13,040 bases of DNA, taken from JAICLL01 sp035252155 (lineage in GTDB: Bacteria; Planctomycetota; Planctomycetia; Pirellulales; JAICIG01). Below are positions 1 to 7,184 of the stretch, in pieces. Under the pieces are notes generated by a model, which worked only from the letters and a program-made list of their open reading frames with translations, had not been told where the DNA came from and made no database searches. Position numbers and translations under genes: made by a program. Each line of letters starts with the position of its first letter. Position 1 is the first letter of the stretch. The stretch lies in assembly GCA_035252155.1 (NCBI GenBank), contig DATFDL010000069.1, positions 1 to 13,040 on the forward strand. The letters are read 5' to 3'.

Positions 1-2721
1 CTGGCCGAACATGCCCCGCCGGTGCTCGATCCGTTCTGCGGGGGCGGGTCGATTCCGCTGGAGGCCCAGCGGCTGGGGCTGCGGGCCTACGCCAGCGACC
101 TCAACCCCGTGGCCGTGCTGATCACCAAGGCGCTCATCGAAATCCCTCCCAAGTTCGCCGGGCTGCCTCCGGTGAACCCCGAGTGGCAACACCAACCCGA
201 AGCGTCAGCGAGGGAAGCACACCAACCCGAAGCGTCAGCGAGGAGCCAGGCCGGAGCACCAGCGACGCGCCGACACCAACCCGAAGCGTCAGCGAGGATG
301 CGAACGACCGCCGCGAGTCGAGATGCGGACAGCGCCGCGCACGATACGTCCTCGCTTACGCGTCGGGCAGATGATTCCTCGCTTACGCTTCGGGTTGGTG
401 TGAAGCAGCGGCCGCTGGAGGCGGCCAAGGTCTGGCAGGGCGCGCAGGGCCTGGCCGAAGACGTGCGCTATTACGGCCGCTGGATGCGCGACGAAGCCCA
501 AAAACGCATCGGCCACCTCTACCCCAAGGTCAAAATCACCCCCGAACTGGCCCAAGACCGACCCGACCTCGAACCGTACCTCGGCCAGGAATTGACCGTC
601 ATCGCCTGGCTCTGGGCAAGAACGGTAAAGTGCCCGAACCCGGCCTGCGGCGGGGCAATGCCACTCGTAAGCTCGTTCATGCTTTCGTCCCGGCGATCGA
701 ACCGCGCTTTCCTGCGTCCAATCGTTTCCGAAGGGACACAGCGGGTAAAGTTCGACGTGGAAGTTGGAGATGGCTCCGCTCCACCGGGAGTCATAAACCG
801 GCGCGGGGTTACCTGTGTTTTTTGCCGCACCGCCGTACCATTTGAGCATGTTCGCGCGAGCGGCGTCTCCGAACAGATGGGGCAGCAGCTCATGGCAATC
901 GTCGCCGAAGGACAAGGGGGGCGGGTGTTTCTACCTCCAAATCCGGAGCATGAAAATATCGCCCTGCAATGCGAGCGTCCTGAATTCGCTGAGACGAGCT
1001 TGCCGGAGGGGGGGCTCGGGTTCCGTGTTCAGCGCTACGGAATAACGAAACACCGCCAATTGTTCACCGCGCGGCAGCTCTCGGCGCTGTGCGCCTTTGC
1101 GGACCTGACGAAGAACGTTCGATCGCAGGTGTTGTCGGACGCGCGCGCAGCCGACGGAGCGCAAGCCGACCGCGCCAGTAAGCCCACCTCGCTCGCTGAG
1201 ACCTACGCCGATGCCGTCACAACGTATCTCGCCCTCGCTTTAAGCAAAGCCGCCGATCTGCTTTCTTCGCTTTGTCATTGGCAGCCGAACCCCGAGCATC
1301 TGAAGATAGCACCAACTTTTACGCGACCAACGCTTTCAATGACATGGGATTTTGCGGAAGGAAATCCGTTCAGCACATCGTCGGGAAACTTCGGCCGCCA
1401 GCCAGAGCTGATCGAAAAGGTTATTGCGAGCTTGGCTGACGGCCTCGAGGGGCGGGTTGACCAAAGAGATGCGCAAGCTGAGAGGTTCGAAAAGCAACCG
1501 CTCCTAATCAGCACTGACCCCCCTTATTACGATAATATTGGCTACGCGGACTTGAGCGACTTCTTTTACGTCTGGCTGCGGCGGATGCTCCAGCCGGTTT
1601 ATCCGATGCTCTTCTCCACTCTTCTTGTCCCGAAAGGACCTGAATTAATTTCGGATGCATCGCGGCACGGAAGCCAAGAGAACGCACGATTGTTCTTCGA
1701 GCGCGGTCTCGAGAAGACCTTCAATTGGGCGCGAGTTGTCGCGAGGAATGATTTTCCATTTAGCGTGTATTACGCGTTCAAGCAATCCGAAGAAGACTGG
1801 AACGACGAGTCCGGTGCCCAGTCAAATGTTTCAACCGGCTGGGAAGCTATGCTCGAGGGATTAGTACATTCGTCAATTAACATCACGGGGACATGGCCAG
1901 TACGGACGGAGCGCCCCGGTAGACCACGAGACAACGCCAGCAATGCCCTTGCGTCGTCGATCGTTCTGATATGCCGCGCCCGCGCTTCCAACGCCCCGCT
2001 GGCCAGGCGCAAGGATTTTATGAATGCCTTACGCGCCGAGTTGCCCGAGGCGCTCAAAAATCTTCAACATGGCAACATCGCGCCGGTCGATTTGGCGCAG
2101 GCGGCCATTGGGCCGGGCATGGCGGTCTTCACACGCTATGCCAAAGTGGTCGAGGCCGACGGCTCGGCCATGAGCGTGCGCACCGCCCTGGGCATCATCA
2201 ACCAGGTGCTCGACGAAGTGCTCGCCGAACAAGAAGGCGACTTCGACCCCGACACCCGCTGGGCCGTCGGCTGGTTCGCCGAGTACGGCATGAACGACGG
2301 TCCCTTCGGCGTGGCCGAAACGCTCAGCAAAGCCAAGAACACGGCCGTGGCCGGATTGGTCGAGGCGGGCGTCGTCAAAGCCCGTGCCGGCAAGGTGCGG
2401 CTGGTGGGCCGCGACGAGCTGCCCGACGATTGGGACCCCGGCCGCGATGGGCGGCTGACGGTGTGGGAGACGACGCAGCATTTGATCCGGGCGTTGGCGA
2501 CGCAGGGCGAGACGGGGGCGGCAGCGCTGTTGGCCCGGCTGGGGGGCATTGGCGAGAGTGCCCGAGAGCTGGCCTATCGGCTGTACACGCTCTGCGAGCG
2601 CAAGAAGTGGGCCGACGAGGCGTTGGCCTACAACGGTCTGGTGATCGCCTGGCCGGAGCTGACGAAGCTGGCGCATGCCCGGCGGCAGGGGAGCCGCGAA
2701 ACCCAAGAAGAAATGTTCTAA
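1..2721 (+). CDS. DUF1156/COG1743 adenine-specific DNA methylase with Zn ribbon, 5'-truncated by window edge
   Basis: Predicted SAM-dependent N6-adenine DNA methyltransferase of a defence or modification system. The frame is open from base 1, so the GTG at 22 is not the true start; the N-terminal DUF1156 segment should lie upstream. Motif I (DPFCGGGS, SAM binding) is at 28-51 and the catalytic DPPY at 1516-1527, giving the order I then IV. A zinc ribbon is formed by Cys codons at 631, 646, 814 and 823. The segment EDVRYYGRWMRDEA (from about 460) is typical of COG1743. Five copies of the 25-bp interspersed repeat lie in frame at 189-401, between NPEW and the EAAKVWQGAQG segment. GC is about 70-73% at both ends but about 45-60% across roughly 660-2060, suggesting a mosaic gene. 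The stop is TAA at 2719. The likely partner is the DUF499 ATPase at 3846. The family is sure; activity with the insertion is unknown. Confidence 0.93.
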   Translation: MAEHAPPVLDPFCGGGSIPLEAQRLGLRAYASDLNPVAVLITKALIEIPPKFAGLPPVNPEWQHQPEASAREAHQPEASARSQAGAPATRRHQPEASARMRTTAASRDADSAAHDTSSLTRRADDSSLTLRVGVKQRPLEAAKVWQGAQGLAEDVRYYGRWMRDEAQKRIGHLYPKVKITPELAQDRPDLEPYLGQELTVIAWLWARTVKCPNPACGGAMPLVSSFMLSSRRSNRAFLRPIVSEGTQRVKFDVEVGDGSAPPGVINRRGVTCVFCRTAVPFEHVRASGVSEQMGQQLMAIVAEGQGGRVFLPPNPEHENIALQCERPEFAETSLPEGGLGFRVQRYGITKHRQLFTARQLSALCAFADLTKNVRSQVLSDARAADGAQADRASKPTSLAETYADAVTTYLALALSKAADLLSSLCHWQPNPEHLKIAPTFTRPTLSMTWDFAEGNPFSTSSGNFGRQPELIEKVIASLADGLEGRVDQRDAQAERFEKQPLLISTDPPYYDNIGYADLSDFFYVWLRRMLQPVYPMLFSTLLVPKGPELISDASRHGSQENARLFFERGLEKTFNWARVVARNDFPFSVYYAFKQSEEDWNDESGAQSNVSTGWEAMLEGLVHSSINITGTWPVRTERPGRPRDNASNALASSIVLICRARASNAPLARRKDFMNALRAELPEALKNLQHGNIAPVDLAQAAIGPGMAVFTRYAKVVEADGSAMSVRTALGIINQVLDEVLAEQEGDFDPDTRWAVGWFAEYGMNDGPFGVAETLSKAKNTAVAGLVEAGVVKARAGKVRLVGRDELPDDWDPGRDGRLTVWETTQHLIRALATQGETGAAALLARLGGIGESARELAYRLYTLCERKKWADEALAYNGLVIAWPELTKLAHARRQGSRETQEEMF
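189..401. repeat. Five copies of the 25-bp interspersed repeat inside the methylase gene
   Basis: The core is ACCCGAAGCGTCAGCGAGG, preceded by ACACCA. Forward copies are at 189-213, 219-243 and 273-297. Reverse-complement copies are at 350-369 (degenerate) and 377-401. The three forward copies start 30 and 84 bases apart, both multiples of three, so all read as HQPEASAR. The intact reverse copy reads SLTLRVG. No stop is created. Forward copies followed by reverse copies could fold into a long hairpin in single-stranded DNA or RNA. Confidence 0.95.
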
Positions 2722-2741
2722 GGCACCGTGATGGCCCAGCC

Positions 2742-3080
2742 ACACCAACCCGAAGCGTCAGCGAGGCCGACATACTAACCCGAAGCGTGAGCGAGGAAGG
2801 TACACTAACCCGAAGCGTAAGCGAGGCCGAGAGAATACCGCGAGCGAGGCCGACATATCAACCCGAAGCGTCAGCGAGGAGCGAACGACGAGGTCGCTGA
2901 TCATGCCTCGCTGACGCTTGGGGGATTTCCTCGCTGACGCTTCGGGTTGGTGTGGGGACGAAGTAGGGATTTCCTCGCTGACGCGTCGGGGTGGTGTGGA
3001 ATGGACGCGATTTCCTCGCTGACGCTTCGGGTTGGTGTGGGGTCGACACGGGGTTCCTCGCTGACGCTTCGGGTTGGTGT
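2742..3080. repeat. Repeat cluster filling the gap between methylase and transposase
   Basis: The 397 bases between the methylase stop and the transposase start are nearly all repeat. Forward copies are at 2742-2766, 2772-2796, 2802-2826 and 2855-2879, with a remnant near 2841-2849. Reverse copies are at 2906-2923 (truncated), 2929-2953, 2973-2997, 3014-3038 and 3056-3080. The last four reverse copies start 41-44 bases apart; several are preceded by GATTT or GTT. All forward copies precede all reverse copies, so the block is a large imperfect inverted repeat. Variants include TAACCC for CAACCC and GTGAGCG or GTAAGCG for GTCAGCG. I see no other gene or clear promoter here. Confidence 0.95.
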
Positions 3081-3685
3081 AGAATGCCGCTACGCTGAGA
3101 ACTTGCTGGGTGAGAGCGATGAGAGAACGAGTCGGCGAAGCGCCGATGGCCGATCCGCTGGGATACTTTATCACCTGGGCGACCTATGGAACGTGGTTGC
3201 CCGGCGATGAACGGGGATGGGTCGAATATCGTCATGGCTGGCAGCTTCCCGATCCAGCTCTGAAGCTCGAGGCGGAGGCGAAGATGACCGAGAATGCCTG
3301 CCGCCTCGACGCCGAACAACGACGCGCGGTCGAGGAGCAAATTGCGGAGACTTGCCAGGTGCGCGGCTGGCAGTTGCACGCCGTTAACTGCCGCTCGAAT
3401 CATCTACACGTGGTGGTTTCGGCGAATGCCGATCCCAAGAGAGTACGCAGCCAACTCAAAGCCTGGTGCACGCGGAAGCTAAAGTCGCTAGAAGCCGCCC
3501 GGATGGCGGCAACCGGCATCGAGGCGTCGCTTCGCGAAAACTGGTGGGCGGAGCGAGGCAGTCAACGGTTCATCAACGATGTCGATAGCCTCGAAGCCGC
3601 CACACTGTACGTTCGCGACGGGCAAGATAAGCGCGATAGGCACACCAAGGCCGACCGCGTACACTAACCCGAAGCGTGAGCGAGG
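3056..3685 (+). mobile_element. Putative RAYT unit bounded by inverted 25-bp repeats
   Basis: The transposase gene lies between a reverse copy at 3056-3080 and a forward copy at 3661-3685. These are inverted relative to each other and match at 23 of 25 positions when one is reverse-complemented. The right copy overlaps the gene's last codons and provides its TAA. RAYTs are known to be flanked by the REP sequences they act on. Calling this 630-bp interval one unit is inference, because more copies lie just outside on both sides and no target duplication was identified. Confidence 0.55.
3119..3667 (+). CDS. RAYT-like Y1/HUH transposase (IS200/REP-associated family)
   Basis: A protein of 182 aa from the ATG at 3119; a GTG at 3110 and an ATG at 3146 are alternatives. 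The start at 3119 has a weak GGTGAG four bases upstream, while relatives as I recall them begin near the MADP at 3146. It resembles Y1 single-strand DNA transposases: the opening ITWATYGTWLPGDERGW, the metal-binding HUH motif as H95-L-H97 in SNHLHVVVSA, and a candidate catalytic tyrosine Y164 in TLYVRDGQD near the C-terminus. Its size suits RAYTs, which process REP hairpins in many genomes. Inverted repeats lie on both sides and the TAA at 3665 is part of a repeat copy, so the last residues are repeat-encoded. It sits between two defence genes on the same strand. The family is fairly sure; action on these repeats is inferred. Confidence 0.85.
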   Translation: MRERVGEAPMADPLGYFITWATYGTWLPGDERGWVEYRHGWQLPDPALKLEAEAKMTENACRLDAEQRRAVEEQIAETCQVRGWQLHAVNCRSNHLHVVVSANADPKRVRSQLKAWCTRKLKSLEAARMAATGIEASLRENWWAERGSQRFINDVDSLEAATLYVRDGQDKRDRHTKADRVH

Positions 3686-3833
3686 AAGGATGGGCGGTGT
3701 TGAGCCTCGCTGACGCTTCGGGTTGGTGTAGATGAGCCTCGCTAACGCTTCGGGGCGATGAGTGGCCTCCCTGACGCTTCGGGTTAGTGTGGCGTCGACG
3801 TAGGGATGCCTCGCTGACGCTTCGGGTTGGTGT
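3661..3833. repeat. Repeat cluster between transposase and DUF499 gene
   Basis: One forward copy at 3661-3685 is followed by reverse copies at 3705-3729, 3737-3755 (degenerate), 3766-3790 (CCTCCCTG variant) and 3809-3833. The block fills the spacer completely. The last copy ends just before the GGGGAGAG ribosome binding site of the ATPase gene, so any local promoter for that gene would have to lie in repeat sequence or inside the transposase gene. Confidence 0.95.
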
Positions 3834-3841
3834 GGGGAGAG
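3834..3841 (+). promoter_or_regulatory. Ribosome binding site deciding the DUF499 start
   Basis: GGGGAGAG lies four bases before the ATG at 3846, following directly on the last repeat copy. Its purine-rich GGAG core supports that start codon. Confidence 0.65.
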
Positions 3842-3845
3842 ATTT

Positions 3846-6800
3846 ATGGCGGTAACGAATCGAGATCGGGTTGGCAAGGCGATCGACCTGCTGGCGGCGG
3901 GACTGCAACCGTTCGTCGAACGTGAATTGAAAGCGTCGCTGGGCGAAAAATGGGAAGAAGCACTCGCCGACGGCGCTCCACGGGCCGCACGCGGTAAAAA
4001 GACAGCAAGGCCCAACCTCGCCGATCCACACGTTTTGCTCAATGCGGTATGGAACCAGTGGAACAACGTCTTCGCCCAGACGCTGGGGCAGGCCGAGCGC
4101 AGCTTGGTGAGCGAGCTGCGCGACGTGCGAAACCGCTGGGCGCACAACGAAGCCTTCAGCGGTAACGACGCCTATCGGGCGCTCGATAGCGCCGGAAGAT
4201 TGCTGACGGCCATTTCGGCGCCTGAGGCGGCCGATGCCGAGCAGATGCGAATGGATCTGCTGCGCGTGCAGTTCGACGAACAGCGCCGCAGCGAAATGCG
4301 CAAGGCCTCGTTTCAGCCGACCGAAGGCAAGCCGCAAGGCGGACTCAAGCCGTGGCGCGAAGTCGTGACGCCACACCCGGATGTTTCGAGCGGCCGGTAT
4401 CAGCAAGCCGAGTTTGCCGCCGACCTGTGGCAGGTGTACCAGAACGAAGGGAGCGACGAATATAAGCATCCCACCGAATTCTTCCGGCGGACGTTCCTTA
4501 CCGATGGCCTGCGGCAACTGCTCGAGCGCGGGCTGGCCCGTTTGGCAGGCACCGGCGGCGATCCGGTGGTCGAGCTGCAAACCAACTTTGGCGGTGGCAA
4601 GACGCACTCGATGCTGGCGCTGTGGCACCTCTTTTCGGGAACCGCGGTGGCCGAGTTGCCGGGCGTCGACGAATTGGTCAAGGAGGCCAGTGTGGCGGTG
4701 CCGAAAGGGGTGCGGCGCGCGGTCATCGTAGGAACCAAGATTTCGCCGGGGCAACCACAAAAAAAGCCCGACGGCACCGTCGTTCGCACGCTGTGGGGCG
4801 AGATCGCCTGGCAGCTTGGCGGCAAAGAGGGTTACAAGCTGGTGCAAGAGGCCGACGAGACGTCCACTAACCCCGGCGACGCCTTGAAAGAGCTGTTCAA
4901 CAAGTACGCGCCCTGTCTGATCCTGATCGACGAATGGGTCGCCTACGCGCGGCAACTTCACGAAGGCAGCAACCTGCCGGCCGGCACGTTCGACGCTCAG
5001 TTCACCTTCGCACAGGCGATCGGCGAATCGGCGAAGGCGGCCAAGCAGACGCTGCTGGTCGTGAGCGTGCCGTCGAGCGACAACGAAATCGGCGGTGATT
5101 GGGGGCAGAAGGCGCTCGACCGGTTGAAGAACGCCTTGGGCCGGGTCGAGTCTTCGTGGCGGCCGGCCAGTCCGGACGAAGGTTTTGAAATTGTCCGGCG
5201 GCGGCTGTTTCAGCCGCTTGACAACGAACAGGCCAAGCAGCGCGACGCGGTCGCCCGTGCTTTTTCCGAGCTTTATGGGCAGCAACAGCAAGAGTTTCCG
5301 TCGGAGTGCCGCGAGGCCGACTACGAGCGGCGCGTGAAGATGGCCTATCCCATCCACCCCGAATTGTTCGACCGGCTGTATAACGACTGGTCGACGCTCG
5401 ACAAGTTTCAGCGTACGCGGGGCGTGTTGCGGTTGATGGCGGCGGTGATCCATTCGCTCTGGGAGCGGCAGGACGCCAATTTGGTCATTTTGCCGGCCAA
5501 CATTCCGGTCGACGATTCGCGGGTGCAGTTTGAATTGACCCGCTACATGGCCGATCCCTGGGTTCCGGTGCTGGAGTCGGACGTCGACGGCCCGAACTCT
5601 TTGCCGCTGAAGCTGGACCGCGACAATCCGAACCTCGGTCGGTATTCGGCATGCCGGCGGGTGGCGCGGACGATCTATATGGGCTCGGCGCCGATGCAGG
5701 GCGCCGCGAACCGCGGCCTCGACGAGCGGCGCGTCAAGCTGGGTTGCGTTCAGCCGGGCGAAACCGTGGCCACGTTTGGCGACGCCCTGCGGCGGCTGAC
5801 GGATGCCGCCACCTATTTATACGTCGATGGCCGGCGCTACTGGTATTCGACGGTGCCGACGGTCACGCGGCTGGCCGACGATCGCTCGACGCAGTTCAGC
5901 GACGAGGATGTCGATGACGAGATCATCCGGCGGCTGCGCAAGGAGGCGTCGTCGCGGGCCGATTTTGCCAAGGTTCACGCCTGTGTCGCTAGTGGCGACG
6001 TGCCCGACGAGCGGGAAGTTCGGCTCGTGGTGCTCAGTCCCGAGCACGCTCACAGTGCCAAGGACGCCAACAGTCCGGCACGGAAAGAGGCGGCCGCCAT
6101 TCTTGAGTCTCGCGGGACGAGCCCGCGCAACTACAAGAACATGCTGGTGTTTTTGGCCGGCGACGCGAATCGGCTGCGTGAGCTGCGGCAGGCGGCGCGG
6201 CAATTCCTGGCCTGGTCGTCGATCGTACGCGACGGTTCGGGCGAAAACCCGCCCTTGAATCTCGACAGCTTTCAAAAGCGGCAGGCCGACACCAAGTGCC
6301 AATCTGCCGACGAGACCGTCGAGAGCCGCATTCCCGAGACGTATTTCTGGTTGCTTGCGCCGGGCCAATCCGATCCGAAAGGCAGTGTTGAATGGAGCGA
6401 AATCCGCGCGCAAGGTTCCGACTCGCTGGCCGCGCGTGCCGCCAAGAAGCTCAAGAGCGAAGAGCTCTTGATGGTGCAACTTGGCGGTATCCGTCTGCGG
6501 CAGGAGCTCGACCGCGTGCCGCTGTGGCGCGGGAACCATGTGGATGTCAAGCAGCTTTGCGAGGACGTGGCCCGTTATCTTTATCTGCCGCGGCTGCGCG
6601 ACGAAAACGTGTTGCTGGGCGGAATCAACGACGGTTTGGCCAACTTGCATTGGCGAAGCGAGACTTTCGCCTACGCCGAAAGCTGGGACGAGGCCCGCGG
6701 ACGGTATCATGGCCTGAAGGCGGGCCAATCGGTGCGCGTGGTCATCGATTCGCAGAGTTTGTTGGTCAAGTCTGAGGTCGCCGCCACGCAGTTGGATGTG

Positions 6801-7184
6801 GAGTCAGCGGCGGCAACTGCCATGGTCGGGGTGCGCGGCTCGGGCGATTTCCTCGCTGACGCTTCGGGTTTGTCTAGCGACCGAGCGTCGCCAACGGGCG
6901 GGACGCTCACACCACAACCGGCAGGCGGAGCGGCCGCACCACCAGTCAAGCTCGGCCGGTTTCACGGCTCCGTTCATTTAGATCCGGTCCGCCTTGGCCG
7001 CGATGCCTCGCGCATCGCGGAAGAAGTAGTTCAGCACCTGACGGCGATTGTCGGCGCCACGGTTGAAGTCACGCTCGAAATTCACGCCAACCTGCCCGAC
7101 GGCGCGAGCGACAAGCTCGCCCGCGACATCACCGAGAACTGCCGCACCTTGCGATTCGACACACATGGCTTTGAGGAACTCTAG
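3846..7184 (+). CDS. DUF499/COG1483 AAA+ ATPase with N-terminal Swt1-type HEPN domain
   Basis: A predicted defence ATPase of 1112 aa. Residues 1 to about 150 are helical and carry RNRWAH (R95-x4-H100), the catalytic signature of HEPN RNases, in a setting like Swt1-family HEPN domains. The P-loop ATPase core has Walker A NFGGGKTHS at 247-255 (K252) and Walker B LILIDE at 358-363. DUF499 proteins occur in defence islands next to COG1743 methylases, and the family includes the BREX ATPases BrxC/PglY, so a DNA modification and restriction role is likely but unproven. Around residues 1002-1010 a repeat copy encodes FLADASGL in what looks like a linker before the final domain (VKLGRFHGSVHLDP onward). 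The strong binding site before the ATG at 3846 fixes the start. The stop is followed by a spacer and unrelated metabolic genes, so the module ends here on this side. Confidence 0.92.
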   Translation: MAVTNRDRVGKAIDLLAAGLQPFVERELKASLGEKWEEALADGAPRAARGKKTARPNLADPHVLLNAVWNQWNNVFAQTLGQAERSLVSELRDVRNRWAHNEAFSGNDAYRALDSAGRLLTAISAPEAADAEQMRMDLLRVQFDEQRRSEMRKASFQPTEGKPQGGLKPWREVVTPHPDVSSGRYQQAEFAADLWQVYQNEGSDEYKHPTEFFRRTFLTDGLRQLLERGLARLAGTGGDPVVELQTNFGGGKTHSMLALWHLFSGTAVAELPGVDELVKEASVAVPKGVRRAVIVGTKISPGQPQKKPDGTVVRTLWGEIAWQLGGKEGYKLVQEADETSTNPGDALKELFNKYAPCLILIDEWVAYARQLHEGSNLPAGTFDAQFTFAQAIGESAKAAKQTLLVVSVPSSDNEIGGDWGQKALDRLKNALGRVESSWRPASPDEGFEIVRRRLFQPLDNEQAKQRDAVARAFSELYGQQQQEFPSECREADYERRVKMAYPIHPELFDRLYNDWSTLDKFQRTRGVLRLMAAVIHSLWERQDANLVILPANIPVDDSRVQFELTRYMADPWVPVLESDVDGPNSLPLKLDRDNPNLGRYSACRRVARTIYMGSAPMQGAANRGLDERRVKLGCVQPGETVATFGDALRRLTDAATYLYVDGRRYWYSTVPTVTRLADDRSTQFSDEDVDDEIIRRLRKEASSRADFAKVHACVASGDVPDEREVRLVVLSPEHAHSAKDANSPARKEAAAILESRGTSPRNYKNMLVFLAGDANRLRELRQAARQFLAWSSIVRDGSGENPPLNLDSFQKRQADTKCQSADETVESRIPETYFWLLAPGQSDPKGSVEWSEIRAQGSDSLAARAAKKLKSEELLMVQLGGIRLRQELDRVPLWRGNHVDVKQLCEDVARYLYLPRLRDENVLLGGINDGLANLHWRSETFAYAESWDEARGRYHGLKAGQSVRVVIDSQSLLVKSEVAATQLDVESAAATAMVGVRGSGDFLADASGLSSDRASPTGGTLTPQPAGGAAAPPVKLGRFHGSVHLDPVRLGRDASRIAEEVVQHLTAIVGATVEVTLEIHANLPDGASDKLARDITENCRTLRFDTHGFEEL
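6851..6875. repeat. Single repeat copy inside the DUF499 gene
   Basis: A reverse-oriented copy, CCTCGCTGACGCTTCGGGT followed by TTGTCT in place of TGGTGT. It is preceded by GATTT, as are reverse copies in the intergenic cluster at 2929 and 2973. It is read in frame as LADASGL within a Gly/Ser/Pro/Ala-rich linker. It differs from the consensus at two positions and introduces no stop. Confidence 0.9.

Noticed and set aside
1971..2900. Plus-strand open frame overlapping the methylase 3' end
   Set aside because: Arg/Gly-rich out-of-frame shadow of the methylase that runs into the repeats; only the TPTRSVSE peptides look structured, and those are the repeat.
2758..3403. Proteins composed of HQPEASAR/TNPKRQRG units on the minus strand
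   Set aside because: They are translations of the DNA repeat in the nearly stop-free unit, not evidence of a repeat protein gene.
2742..3833. CRISPR array
   Set aside because: Repeats occur in both orientations, spacers vary from 5 to about 50 bases and are often themselves repeat-like, copies diverge, some lie inside genes, and no cas gene is present.
3573..5453. Long minus-strand open frame opposite the DUF499 gene
   Set aside because: It lies antisense to a well-supported protein with Walker motifs, has low-complexity composition typical of GC-rich shadows, and its N-terminal and repeat-derived parts match no family I know.
5817..6728. Minus-strand frame of about 300 codons inside the DUF499 gene
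   Set aside because: Antisense shadow of coding sequence; no motifs and no binding site.
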